A stretch of DNA of 64,000 nucleotides from contig CAKTDV010000003.1 in assembly GCA_934546745.1 (NCBI GenBank), positions 114,392-178,391 on the forward strand. The letters are read 5' to 3'. The position numbers and the translations under genes were made by a program. The stretch comes from an uncultured Desulfovibrio sp. (lineage in GTDB: Bacteria > Desulfobacterota > Desulfovibrionia > Desulfovibrionales > Desulfovibrionaceae). This document shows, piece by piece, positions 1-7,731 of the stretch; position 1 is the stretch's first letter, and each line of letters opens with the position of its first letter. Below the pieces are notes generated by a model. It saw only the letters and a list, made by a program, of their open reading frames with translations. It did no database searches and was not told where the DNA came from.

Positions 1-29
1 ATGCAAGGTACAAAAAAACGATGCGCAAT

Positions 30-60
30 AAAAAAAGCGTCCGCCAAAGAGGCGAAACGC
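30..60 (-). terminator. Leftward intrinsic-terminator-like hairpin
   Basis: On the minus strand a short stem (GCGT...ACGC and GCC...GGC with a small internal loop, + positions 37-60) is followed directly by seven T (A run at 30-36). It lies about 20-40 nt downstream of a good leftward promoter (78-106). It therefore looks like an attenuator or the end of a very short RNA, not the end of a normal gene. Confidence 0.5.
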
Positions 61-77
61 ACGTTGCTCGAAGCCTT

Positions 78-106
78 CCTATACTCCCGCCGGGCCGGCA
101 GGTCAA
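78..106 (-). promoter_or_regulatory. Leftward sigma-70-like promoter
   Basis: Read leftward, TTGACC (+ positions 106-101) and TATAGG (83-78) are separated by 17 nt, close to the consensus. Transcription would run off the left edge through the hairpin at 30-60. Its gene lies outside the window. The first 216 bases hold no convincing gene. Confidence 0.55.
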
Positions 107-216
107 GCCCCACCCGCCGCCGGACGGCTTGCGCCCCACGCGTTATGAAGCTATGCTGGCAATGAGCGCCCGCCTGCGGCCCTCCCCGCGTGTAACACGA
201 CCTTCTCGGGGCTACC

Positions 217-1785
217 ATGAAGAAATATGTACGGTATCTCGGACCGGTGCTGATTGCGGCCCTGTTTGTCCTGGCCATCTATCTCCTCTATCGCAAACTT
301 GAAACCTACAGCATCCACCAGATACGCGAGAGCATCGCCCAGGTCTCCCATGGCAGCATAGCCCTCTCATTTCTCCTGATGGTCGTCAATTACGCCATCC
401 TCGTGGGGTACGACTGGCTCGCGCTCAAGGCCATCCACAAAAAACTCCCTCTGCCGTGCGTCGGTCTTGTGTCGCTGGTGGGGCAGGCCGTCAGCTATAA
501 CTTCGGCGCGCTCCTGGGCGGCACGAGCGTGCGCTACCGTTTCTATTCCGCCTGGGGCTTCAGGCTGGAAGAAATCGTGCGTCTTGTGCTGATGCTGGCC
601 GTGACCTTCTGGGTCGGCGCGCTGGGGCTCTGCGGTCTGGTCTTTCTCATCTGGCCGCCCACCCTGCCGCCCGAACTTGTCGCAAAAATGCCCATTCACG
701 ATGTGCGGCTGCTGGGCGTCGTCCTTCTGGCGATGGCGCTCTCCTATATCGTGCTCTGCTTCACTGTGCGCACGCCTCTCCATGTCTTCGGCAGGGAGTT
801 CGTGTTTCCCGCGCCGCGCATCGCGCTTGCCCAGCTCTGTGTGGCCGGTATTGACATCGTCGCCGCCGCGGCCTGCATGTATGTGCTGCTGCCCCAGGAT
901 ATCGGCCTGGGCTTCATGGACTTTCTGCCCGGCTACCTCATGGCGCAGGTGGCGGTCGTCCTGACGCATGTGCCCGGCGGCGTCGGCGTGTTCGAGCTGG
1001 TCATTCTCCATCTGACGCATACGCCCAATGAGAAGGCCGTCTTCGCTGCGGTGCTGCTGTTCCGCCTGATTTACTACATTATTCCGCTGCTGGCGGCGGC
1101 ACTCCTGCTGGCCGTCTATGAGGCACGCCAGCGCACCGGCGTTCTCCGGGAGGCCGGACGCTGGCTCTTTGTCCTCTCCCATTCCATCGCGGCCTACCTC
1201 ACCTTTGCCGCCGGGTGCATCCTGCTGGTTTCCGCGACACTGCCCTGCCTGACGCCGGCCATGGACCGTATGAGCAGCCTTCCCGGATTTCTCGTGCAGG
1301 GCGGGCATTTTGCCTGCGCGCTGTCCGGCGCCATGCTGCTGTTCATCTCCTACGGGCTGGAACGACGGCAACGCCGCGCCTTCCGTCTTGCCGTCATCTT
1401 TCTTTCCCTGGGCATGGCGGGCGCGCTGCTCAAAAGTCTCAGCTGGCTGACGGCCCTCATGGTGGCCGTCATCCTGCTGGCCGTCTGCCTTGCCCACCGC
1501 CGTTTTTACCGCTCCTCCTTTTTCTGGGAAGAAGCCGTGCCCCCTTACTGGCTTGTGGGCGCTCTAGGCGCGCTGCTGCTGGTCTTTGCCATGGGATGGG
1601 GGATCTATCACCCCGCCTGGGATCGCGCCGGAAGCTGGGGGTTCGAGCAACCCTATAACGCCGGCCGCGTCCTGCGCGCCTATACGGGAATCACCATTGC
1701 CGTGGCGCTTTCCTGGATCTGGCGGCTGACCCTGCGCCGCCGTAAACGACGCAAGGAACGGCATCCGCGCCCGCCCCAGGAATAA
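217..1785 (+). CDS. Flippase-like multi-pass membrane protein (LPG-synthase transmembrane / UPF0104 family)
   Basis: Integral membrane protein of 522 residues with a dozen or more hydrophobic segments from residue 7 to about 510 and a short basic tail (RRRKRRKE). The conserved core, SYNFGALLGGTSVRYRFY near residues 92-105 and HVPGGVGVFELV near 250, is typical of the transmembrane half of MprF and of YbhN-like proteins, which move lipids across the inner membrane. The length equals the MprF flippase half alone. The C-terminal aminoacyl-phosphatidylglycerol synthase domain is missing, so an aminoacylated-lipid or other lipid flippase role is inference. The ATG follows a C-rich stretch with only a weak Shine-Dalgarno. 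The gene ends 59 nt before the probable tunR start. Confidence 0.8.
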   Translation: MKKYVRYLGPVLIAALFVLAIYLLYRKLETYSIHQIRESIAQVSHGSIALSFLLMVVNYAILVGYDWLALKAIHKKLPLPCVGLVSLVGQAVSYNFGALLGGTSVRYRFYSAWGFRLEEIVRLVLMLAVTFWVGALGLCGLVFLIWPPTLPPELVAKMPIHDVRLLGVVLLAMALSYIVLCFTVRTPLHVFGREFVFPAPRIALAQLCVAGIDIVAAAACMYVLLPQDIGLGFMDFLPGYLMAQVAVVLTHVPGGVGVFELVILHLTHTPNEKAVFAAVLLFRLIYYIIPLLAAALLLAVYEARQRTGVLREAGRWLFVLSHSIAAYLTFAAGCILLVSATLPCLTPAMDRMSSLPGFLVQGGHFACALSGAMLLFISYGLERRQRRAFRLAVIFLSLGMAGALLKSLSWLTALMVAVILLAVCLAHRRFYRSSFFWEEAVPPYWLVGALGALLLVFAMGWGIYHPAWDRAGSWGFEQPYNAGRVLRAYTGITIAVALSWIWRLTLRRRKRRKERHPRPPQE

Positions 1786-1844
1786 GGGGAGACGCAAAAT
1801 CGTTGTTGCCACGCTTTCCCCCCATCCCGGACACATCCCTCCTT

Positions 1845-2990
1845 ATGAAGCACCTCTCCGACAATGCCCGTCTCACCGCGCTCTGGCACGATCTTTCCAG
1901 CGAGGATCGCCAGTGGCTGCGCCAGAAGCTGCTGCGCCAGAGCGCGGCGGGCGTCTGGAGCGACGAGGGCTGCCTTGGCGGCGCGGAACTGCGCGCCGCT
2001 GAGACGTGGTTCCGCGACAGGGCCGCCGCCGCGCTTACAACGCGCGAAAAAAACTCCCGCCTGCGTCTGTGGCTGATTTTCATGATCCTGCGCCATGCGG
2101 GCCTGCGCTGGGTTGAGATGGAGCAGCTGCGCCGCAAGGATGTGGATCTTGTGGCCCAGTGCCTTCACATAGCGGGGCAGCACGCGCGGGACGTGCCCAT
2201 TTCCCCCGTTGTGGCCGCGCAGATGGCCTCCGTGCTGGATGATCCCTCCGGCATGGGTGCGGCGCTCCTGCCCGTGACCTATGACGCCAGCCATATCCGC
2301 CGCACGCTGCAACGCTGCGGCCAGGAATGCGCCCTGCCCGGAGGCCTGCTGACCGCGCGCGGCCTGCGCCGCAGCCGTGGTCTCGAACTGCGGCGGCAGG
2401 GCCTTCCCGATCTTGTGGTGGACGCCTTTCTTGGCCGTCCCCGGCACGGCGGCGACATCATCCGCCATGATCCGCGCCACGTGGCCCGGCTGTTACGCGA
2501 CAGTATCCAGCGCGACGGCCTGATGCGCAGCAGCGCGCGCAATGTGACGCATGGCCGCATAGAAAGCCTGACGCGGCGCGGTATCCTTGTCCTCGTCACC
2601 CTGGACTGCCCCGGGGAGCTGCGTCTGGATGCCCTCATCACCGACGCCAGCCGAAGGCGTCTGGGGCTCGAAACCGGCGGCCTGCTCTGCGCCAGCGTCA
2701 AGGCCCCCTGGGTGGAACTTGTGCCCGACGCCCTGCCGTTGCCGCCGCCTGTGGGCCTGGGGGCCTCCATCGGCGTGCCCCAGAACATCTTTCGGGCGCG
2801 GGTCGCCGATCTGCGCGGCGATGGCGACGTGGTGGAAGCCGTGGTACGCCTTCCTCACGGCGGCGAATGGTGCGCCGTCCGTTACAGGGCCGAGGATCCC
2901 TACTGCTCGGGACTCCGGGAAGGCGATGCCGTGCGGGTGCGCTTCAGCGCCTCCGCCGTCATCCTGAGCAGCCTTGACCCCGTGGCCTGA
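1845..2990 (+). CDS. tunR: TunR-type tungstate-responsive transcription regulator (inactive tyrosine-recombinase fold plus TOBE domains)
   Basis: The N-terminal 230 residues resemble the XerC/D catalytic fold. Arg I is kept (HAGLRWVEM, near residue 88 from this ATG), but the HxLR motif reads RGLR, the LGH motif reads LGRP, and the catalytic Tyr position reads IIRHD. It should bind DNA without cutting it. Two TOBE-like oxyanion-binding repeats follow (about residues 230-295 and 310-376). This architecture matches the TunR family of sulfate reducers, which control tungstate and molybdate uptake and cofactor genes. moaC lies just downstream, which fits. An alternative TTG start at 1803, preceded by GGGGAG, would add 14 residues. 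Any tungstate response here is inferred from family and context. Confidence 0.8.
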   Translation: MKHLSDNARLTALWHDLSSEDRQWLRQKLLRQSAAGVWSDEGCLGGAELRAAETWFRDRAAAALTTREKNSRLRLWLIFMILRHAGLRWVEMEQLRRKDVDLVAQCLHIAGQHARDVPISPVVAAQMASVLDDPSGMGAALLPVTYDASHIRRTLQRCGQECALPGGLLTARGLRRSRGLELRRQGLPDLVVDAFLGRPRHGGDIIRHDPRHVARLLRDSIQRDGLMRSSARNVTHGRIESLTRRGILVLVTLDCPGELRLDALITDASRRRLGLETGGLLCASVKAPWVELVPDALPLPPPVGLGASIGVPQNIFRARVADLRGDGDVVEAVVRLPHGGEWCAVRYRAEDPYCSGLREGDAVRVRFSASAVILSSLDPVA

Positions 2991-3083
2991 CGGTGCCCTC
3001 GCCAGAGCGGTCGCGCTTTCCGCGCGGAAAAACCACATACACTAGGAGTGCGCCTCCACAAAGAGGGGCGCAGGAGTACAGAC

Positions 3084-3569
3084 ATGACATCCTTTTCCCA
3101 TCTGCATACGGACGGCAGCCTGACTATGGTGGACGTCTCCTCCAAGCCCGCCGCCAAACGCATCGCCGTTGCCGAAGCCGTTGTGGAACTGGCCCCGGAA
3201 ACGCTTGACCTGCTCAGGCGATCGGCCCTGCCCAAGGGCGACGTGCTGACCTGCGCCAAGGTTGCCGGCATCATGGCGGCCAAACGCACCGCCGAACTTA
3301 TTCCGTTATGCCATCCCCTGAGTCTGGACCGCGTCGATGTGCGCTTTGAGATCGCCGATACGCCGCCCCGCATCCGCATTGAGACGGAAGCCGTCACCAC
3401 AGGCCCCACCGGCGTGGAAATGGAGGCCATTGTCGCCGCCCAGATCGCCGCGGCAACGATCTACGACATGTGCAAGGCGGTACAGCGCGATATCGTCGTC
3501 AACCGTATCCGCCTCCTGCGCAAGGAAGGGGGCAAGAGCGGCCTTTTCCAGGCACCCTCCCTGGACTAG
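3084..3569 (+). CDS. moaC: Cyclic pyranopterin monophosphate synthase MoaC
   Basis: 161 residues, the usual MoaC length. MoaC converts the MoaA product (3',8-cyclo-7,8-dihydro-GTP) to cyclic pyranopterin monophosphate in molybdopterin synthesis. Family signatures are present: KGDVLTCAKVAGIMAAKRT, the IPLCHPL block (about residues 73-79) and DMCKAV near 133. The ATG at 3084 has GCAGGAG 8 nt upstream, which decides the start over longer readings. It follows tunR by about 90 nt and precedes lgt by 22 nt, suggesting co-transcription. Tungsten and molybdenum enzymes (formate dehydrogenases, aldehyde oxidoreductases) are common in this group and would use the product. Confidence 0.95.
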   Translation: MTSFSHLHTDGSLTMVDVSSKPAAKRIAVAEAVVELAPETLDLLRRSALPKGDVLTCAKVAGIMAAKRTAELIPLCHPLSLDRVDVRFEIADTPPRIRIETEAVTTGPTGVEMEAIVAAQIAAATIYDMCKAVQRDIVVNRIRLLRKEGGKSGLFQAPSLD

Positions 3570-3591
3570 CCGCGCCGCACAGGAGCCCCCC

Positions 3592-4377
3592 ATGCTGTAT
3601 CCGCATATTGACCCCGTCGCCATCAGCCTTGGTTCCTTTGAAGTGCGCTGGTATGGCCTGATGTATCTTGTCGCCTTCGGCGTCGGCTGGATTCTGCTCC
3701 GCTACCGCGCCAGACGTTGCCCGGGATGGAGCGCCGGGGACGTGGACGACCTGCAAACCTGCGTCATGCTGGGCATCATCCTGGGCGCGCGTCTGGGATA
3801 TGTGCTTTTTTATGACCTGACCGCCTACCTGCGCGATCCCGCGGAAATCCTGCGCGTCTGGAATGGCGGCATGTCCTTCCACGGCGGCCTGCTGGGCGTG
3901 CTGGCGGCCTTCTGGTACTTTGCGCGTACCCGCCGCAGAAACTTCTGGGACGTTGCCGACGCCGTCGCGCCTGTGATCCCGCAGGGCCTGTTCTGGGGGC
4001 GCATCGGCAATTTCATCAACGGAGAACTCTGGGGCAAGGTCTCCGATGTTCCGTGGGCCATGGTCTTTCCCTCAGGAGGACCGCTCCCGCGCCATCCTTC
4101 GCAACTCTATGAGGCCGCGCTGGAAGGCGCGTTGCTGTTCGCCATCCTGTGGCTGTATGCCGCCAAACCCCGTAAGCCGGGCGCTGTGGCGGGACTCTTC
4201 GCCCTTGGTTACGGCGTGTGCCGCTTTGTCGTGGAGTTTGTCCGCGTCCCCGACGCGCAGATCGGCTATCTTGCCTTCGGCTGGCTGACCATGGGACAGG
4301 CGCTGTGTGTGCCGTTGATTGCCGCCGGCCTCTGGCTGACGCTGCGCACAGCGCCGCCTCAGACGCGGGGGAATTGA
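3592..4377 (+). CDS. lgt: Prolipoprotein diacylglyceryl transferase
   Basis: 261 residues. Lgt transfers diacylglycerol from phosphatidylglycerol to the lipobox cysteine of prolipoproteins in the inner membrane. The signature GRIGNFINGELWGK lies near residues 137-150. Several hydrophobic helices and the substrate-pocket motif HGGLLG near 97 are visible. The ATG follows CAGGAG by about 6 nt, 22 nt after moaC. The stop TTGA overlaps a TTGACA that may be the -35 box for infA. Confidence 0.95.
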   Translation: MLYPHIDPVAISLGSFEVRWYGLMYLVAFGVGWILLRYRARRCPGWSAGDVDDLQTCVMLGIILGARLGYVLFYDLTAYLRDPAEILRVWNGGMSFHGGLLGVLAAFWYFARTRRRNFWDVADAVAPVIPQGLFWGRIGNFINGELWGKVSDVPWAMVFPSGGPLPRHPSQLYEAALEGALLFAILWLYAAKPRKPGAVAGLFALGYGVCRFVVEFVRVPDAQIGYLAFGWLTMGQALCVPLIAAGLWLTLRTAPPQTRGN

Positions 4378-4401
4378 CAGCGGCTCCTTTTTCTGTAAAC
4401 T
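4374..4401 (+). promoter_or_regulatory. Probable infA promoter
   Basis: TTGACA (4374-4379) and TAAACT (4396-4401) are separated by 16 nt. They lie at the end of lgt and about 105 nt before infA, giving a leader that includes the hairpin at 4427-4458. Confidence 0.45.
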
Positions 4402-4426
4402 TTTGGCGATTATTTTTCAGACGAAC

Positions 4427-4458
4427 GCCGGGACAGAAAGCCCTTTCCCTGTCCCGGC
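4427..4458 (+). terminator. Perfect 10-bp stem-loop between lgt and infA
   Basis: GCCGGGACAG (4427-4436) pairs exactly with CTGTCCCGGC (4449-4458) around a 12-nt loop. There is no T-run after it, so it may be a Rho-dependent or mRNA-end hairpin for lgt, or a structured infA leader. Confidence 0.4.
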
Positions 4459-4507
4459 ATCGCCTGTTCCGTCATAACAGATAGCTGGAACACAAGGAAA
4501 CATCCCC

Positions 4508-4726
4508 ATGGCGAAAGAAGGTTCCATCGAAGTTGACGGCGTCGTGCAGGAAGCTCTGCCCAACGCCATGTTTCGCGTAGAATTGGAAAACGGTCACGAG
4601 GTACTGGCCCATATTTCGGGTAAAATGCGCAAATTCTACATCCGCATCCTGCCCGGAGACCGCGTCAAGGTGGAGCTTTCCCCGTATGATCTGACAAGGG
4701 GACGCATCACCTACCGCATGAAGTAG
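4508..4726 (+). CDS. infA: Translation initiation factor IF-1
   Basis: 72 residues forming one S1/OB-fold domain, the standard IF-1 length. It binds the ribosomal A site and assists IF-2 and IF-3 during initiation. Recognisable blocks are EVDGVVQEALPNAMFRVELENGHEVLAHISGKMR split over residues 8-41, and VKVELSPYDLTRGRI near 53-67. The ATG follows CACAAGGAAACATCCCC. It sits alone between lgt and an unrecognised gene, with a candidate promoter inside the end of lgt. Confidence 0.97.
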   Translation: MAKEGSIEVDGVVQEALPNAMFRVELENGHEVLAHISGKMRKFYIRILPGDRVKVELSPYDLTRGRITYRMK

Positions 4727-4826
4727 CGACGCGGCGGCACTTCACGTACAGGCTCCGCATCCGTCACAGCAATGATTCCTGCCATTCTGGACATTATTGC
4801 TCAAGCGATACGAGACAGGCAAACGA

Positions 4827-5309
4827 ATGGAGAACACCCCTAACGAACTTTACGCGCAGCTCAGCTATGGCGAGCAACTCACCTATGAGGAATTGCTCGA
4901 GGTGGAGGAAAAACTCATCGGCGACCTCCAGGAGCTGCTTGAGCGCGCGGATGCCATGCATCTTGATTTCAAGCAGCAGGGCGACTGTTTGCTTCTGCAA
5001 TGCCTTTTTTCCGCGCCAAAGCGCTACATCTTCAGGAAAATTGCCATGCACATTGCCGGGATTCTTCCGGATCACGTCAGCGGACGGCTCTTCTTCCTGG
5101 ACAAGACGCTGGAAACGGTGCATCTCTACTGGCTTGAGCCCGGCCGCTGGCGCGAATACATCAAGGAGATACCTTCCCTTGCTCCGGAGGATCTGCCGGT
5201 ACATACGGTTCCCCGCGCCTATTCCGCCCCTGAGGCTAGGCCGGAAGAGAACCTGCCGGAAGACACCGCTGGCGACGGCGCCAACGGGCCAACGTCAGGA
5301 ACCCCCTGA
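4827..5309 (+). CDS. Hypothetical protein, acidic soluble
   Basis: 160 residues from the ATG; a TTG at 4797 would add 10. No family recognised. The N-terminal 55 residues are strongly helical and acidic (YEELLEVEEKLIGDLQELLE). A mixed central part follows (KRYIFRKIAMHIAGILPDHVSGRLFFLDKTLE split over 65-95), then a proline- and acid-rich tail that looks disordered. No signal peptide, membrane segment or metal motif. Codon use matches neighbours and the frame is open throughout, so it is probably a real gene. Position between infA and a tRNA gives no functional hint. Confidence 0.6.
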   Translation: MENTPNELYAQLSYGEQLTYEELLEVEEKLIGDLQELLERADAMHLDFKQQGDCLLLQCLFSAPKRYIFRKIAMHIAGILPDHVSGRLFFLDKTLETVHLYWLEPGRWREYIKEIPSLAPEDLPVHTVPRAYSAPEARPEENLPEDTAGDGANGPTSGTP

Positions 5310-5341
5310 AAAACACCTTTCACGCCTTTTCTGTTTTCCCT

Positions 5342-5427
5342 GCCCGGATGGTGAAATTGGTAGACACAAGGGACTTAAAATCCCTCGGCCTCTGGCTGTG
5401 CCGGTTCAAGCCCGGCTCCGGGTACCA
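5342..5427 (+). tRNA. tRNA-Leu (anticodon UAA)
   Basis: 86-nt class II tRNA with encoded CCA (5425-5427). The acceptor stem GCCCGGA pairs with TCCGGGT (one G-U). The anticodon stem AGGGA/TCCCT encloses loop CTTAAAA with anticodon TAA at 5376-5378. A long variable arm is present, and the T-arm CCGGTTCAAGCCCGG is intact. It reads leucine UUA/UUG codons. Confidence 0.96.
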
Positions 5428-5436
5428 AAGAAAAAC

Positions 5437-5478
5437 AGGCGGTTACAGAAATATGACCGCTTCATTTGCCGGTTTTTT
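5437..5478 (+). terminator. Possible terminator of tRNA-Leu
   Basis: AGGCGGT (5437-5443) can pair with ACCGCTT (5456-5462, one G-U). An alternative short ACCG/CGGT stem runs directly into six T (5473-5478). Weak but correctly placed. Confidence 0.35.
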
Positions 5479-5509
5479 GTATCACCAGCGTATCACCACC
5501 TGTATCACC
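5479..5509 (+). repeat. Three GTATCACC direct repeats next to tRNA-Leu
   Basis: GTATCACC occurs at 5479-5486, 5490-5497 and 5502-5509, spaced 11 and 12 nt. The copies start 52 nt after a tRNA 3' end, a common integration spot, but no integrase or tRNA-end duplicate is seen. It could be a protein-binding array on one face of the helix or a decayed attachment region. Confidence 0.5.
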
Positions 5510-5586
5510 ACCCAAGGACGGCATGAGCGCCGCCGCCCGCGCACCACGGGAAAAACGCTGTTCCTTTGTGTCCAGGGGCATCCTCG

Positions 5587-6810
5587 CTACCGTAACCCCA
5601 CGAGAGCGCGAAACGGGGAAGGGGTACGCGGCCCCGTAGGCGGAATCCACCCGGAATCCCGGCGGCTGTCGGAAAAACGCAGGCGCACGGACTTCAACCG
5701 GAGGGCCTCCCGATCCCCGGCCTCGACGGCAAAGAACAGCTGGAAAGGAATATCGGCATGGGGCCGCAACGCCATAAGTTCGCGCACAAACGCAAGGGAT
5801 GACCCAAAACGCAGATCATAGCTGCGCCACTGACGCACGTCCGGCGGAAGCAGAGCGTTGCGATCGTCTCCCGGCAGGACATCCAGAACGGGAAGCAACG
5901 CAAAATCAAAAAACGCGGCGGCCTCGACGGACTGGGCGGCAAGAGCGGTGACAGCGGCCCGCGGCATGGCCGGTTGCGGGTCGGAAAAAGGCGTATGCGG
6001 ACGCCCAAGCGCGTTGAGCCCGGCGGATCGCACGACAGCGCCGCCAGCGGGCATTCCCTCGCCCAGCAACGCGTCCGGGCTGAAATCGGCGACGCTATTC
6101 TCCGGGCGCTCCCGCCAGAGAACACGCCAGAAAAAGGGGGCAAAGGCGTCCGGCAGGACAACCGCCCGCTCCACGACCATCCCGCGCCGGGCGGCATCGG
6201 CCCGCAGCGTTTCCGTACTCTGGACCCTATGCAACGCGTTGAGCCCCACGCCAAGCAGCGGATAAAAGAAGATCCAGCACAGGGCCAGCCGGGCGGCCAT
6301 CAGGGCGGCCCTCTTTTCCCGCCAGCCGCGACGGCGGGAGTCCCGACAACGCCAGACGGTCCACAGCAAGGGCAATGTCAACAGCAAATCAATGATGAAC
6401 ACGCCGTTGAGGCGAATCCGCTCCGCCGAAAAAGGCAAAAAAATCATCGTCCCATAGCTGGTGACACAATCCAGCCAGATATGCAGGAGCAGCATGCAGG
6501 CCATGCAGAGCCAGACGGTGGAAAAGCGCCATCGCGCCGGCGCGGACGAGGCAAGACAGGGACGTCCGGACGCTCTCCCCAGCAGCGGTAGCGCCAGCAG
6601 GGCAAGCAAGAACGCAAAAAACGGCACGGCCGGAAGCGCGTGCGTGATGCCGCGATGCAGGAGCAGCGTGTTCAGCGGATCGCCGCTGAACACTATGTCG
6701 GCATCCGGCGACGCTGCGGCCAGCGCACCCACCAGGACGCAGTGGGGAGGACGGCGGTGCAGGGCCAGCATGGCGACAGCGCCCGCGGCGGCATGGGTGA
6801 TGGGATCCAT
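5587..6810 (-). CDS. YdjM/DUF457-family membrane-bound metal-dependent hydrolase
   Basis: 407 residues. The N-terminus MDPITHAAAGAV and the block HRGITHALPAVPFF (near 55-70) give the paired histidine/aspartate pattern of the YdjM family (inner-membrane hydrolase-like). Several hydrophobic helices fill the first 190 residues, followed by a roughly 200-residue soluble part. Substrate is unknown for the family. The ATG at 6810 is chosen because GGGAGGT lies 6 nt upstream and it restores the family N-terminus; a 38-residue extension is possible in frame but unlike the family. It diverges from psd across 241 bp. Confidence 0.75.
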   Translation of the reverse strand: MDPITHAAAGAVAMLALHRRPPHCVLVGALAAASPDADIVFSGDPLNTLLLHRGITHALPAVPFFAFLLALLALPLLGRASGRPCLASSAPARWRFSTVWLCMACMLLLHIWLDCVTSYGTMIFLPFSAERIRLNGVFIIDLLLTLPLLWTVWRCRDSRRRGWREKRAALMAARLALCWIFFYPLLGVGLNALHRVQSTETLRADAARRGMVVERAVVLPDAFAPFFWRVLWRERPENSVADFSPDALLGEGMPAGGAVVRSAGLNALGRPHTPFSDPQPAMPRAAVTALAAQSVEAAAFFDFALLPVLDVLPGDDRNALLPPDVRQWRSYDLRFGSSLAFVRELMALRPHADIPFQLFFAVEAGDREALRLKSVRLRFSDSRRDSGWIPPTGPRTPSPFRALVGLR

Positions 6811-7051
6811 AAAAGACCTCCCGGAACACGTGCCGTAAAGAGCAAAGACGCTTGCGGCGATCCGCTGTTCCGCAGGCGAGATGACGAACGAACCAAGGAT
6901 AGCCTTCTTCCGTCCCAGAAACAAGGAAGCTTTGCCCTTGCCTTCTCCCCCCTCGCAAGCTAATCTGACTTTTTACGGTAGTACAAATGTACGGCTTCCC
7001 GCGGGCACTGTACCGCCCGCCACCAATTTTTTCTTACGGAGTCCTCTTCCT

Positions 7052-7702
7052 ATGCGCGAACCCACGTGTGGCGTCACTCCCGAAGGCTGGCCCCTGATTG
7101 GCTTCCTGGCCCTGCTCGCTCTTGTCTGCGCCCTGCTCGGCTGGGCCGCGCCCGCCGTGGCCGCTCTTGCCTTCTGCTGGTTTTCCCTGCATTTTTTCCG
7201 CGATCCCGAACGGGTGACACCGCGCGCCGGTGGGCTTGCCGTCAGCCCCGCGGACGGCAGGATCGTGCGCATCGAGACCCGCCGCGATCCCATGACCGGC
7301 GAAAACCGGACCTGCGTCAGCATTTTCATGAATGTCTTCAGCGTGCATGTAAACCGCGCGCCCGTTTCCGGCACCGTCGAGGATCTGCGCTACTGGCCCG
7401 GCAAATTCCTCAACGCGGCCCTGGACAAGGCCAGCGGCGAAAATGAACGCTGCGCCTGCCTCCTGCGCGATACCGGCGGCGAACAGTGGACGTTCGTACA
7501 GATTGCCGGACTGATCGCCCGCCGTATCGTCTGCCGTGCCGAGGCGGGCGATACGCTGGCCCGAGGGCAACGCTTCGGCATGATCCGCTTCGGCTCGCGT
7601 GTTGACCTTTATGTGCCGGAAGGCTATCTTCCCGCTGTGTCCATCGGCGAAAAGGTCTTCGCCGGACAAAGCGTCATAGCGCAAAAAAGGGACGGCGTCT
7701 AA
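7052..7702 (+). CDS. psd: Phosphatidylserine decarboxylase proenzyme (short form)
   Basis: 216 residues, the compact Psd type. It decarboxylates phosphatidylserine to phosphatidylethanolamine at the inner membrane. Self-cleavage at the Gly-Ser of RFGSRVDLYVP (G181-S182) should generate the pyruvoyl group. The FMNVFSVHVNRAP block (92-104) is a family hallmark. One or two N-terminal hydrophobic segments (residues 15-50) anchor it. The ATG at 7052 has GGAG about 10 nt upstream. It is 29 nt before pssA, so the two consecutive enzymes of the pathway form one unit. Confidence 0.95.
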   Translation: MREPTCGVTPEGWPLIGFLALLALVCALLGWAAPAVAALAFCWFSLHFFRDPERVTPRAGGLAVSPADGRIVRIETRRDPMTGENRTCVSIFMNVFSVHVNRAPVSGTVEDLRYWPGKFLNAALDKASGENERCACLLRDTGGEQWTFVQIAGLIARRIVCRAEAGDTLARGQRFGMIRFGSRVDLYVPEGYLPAVSIGEKVFAGQSVIAQKRDGV

Positions 7703-7731
7703 CGCCGCGCATCACGTTTCGGAGCTTTCTC

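Noticed and set aside
21..302. A 93-codon frame at the left edge overlapping the flippase gene
   Set aside because: Overlaps a clear membrane-protein gene in another frame, low-complexity Arg/Pro content, no ribosome-binding site.
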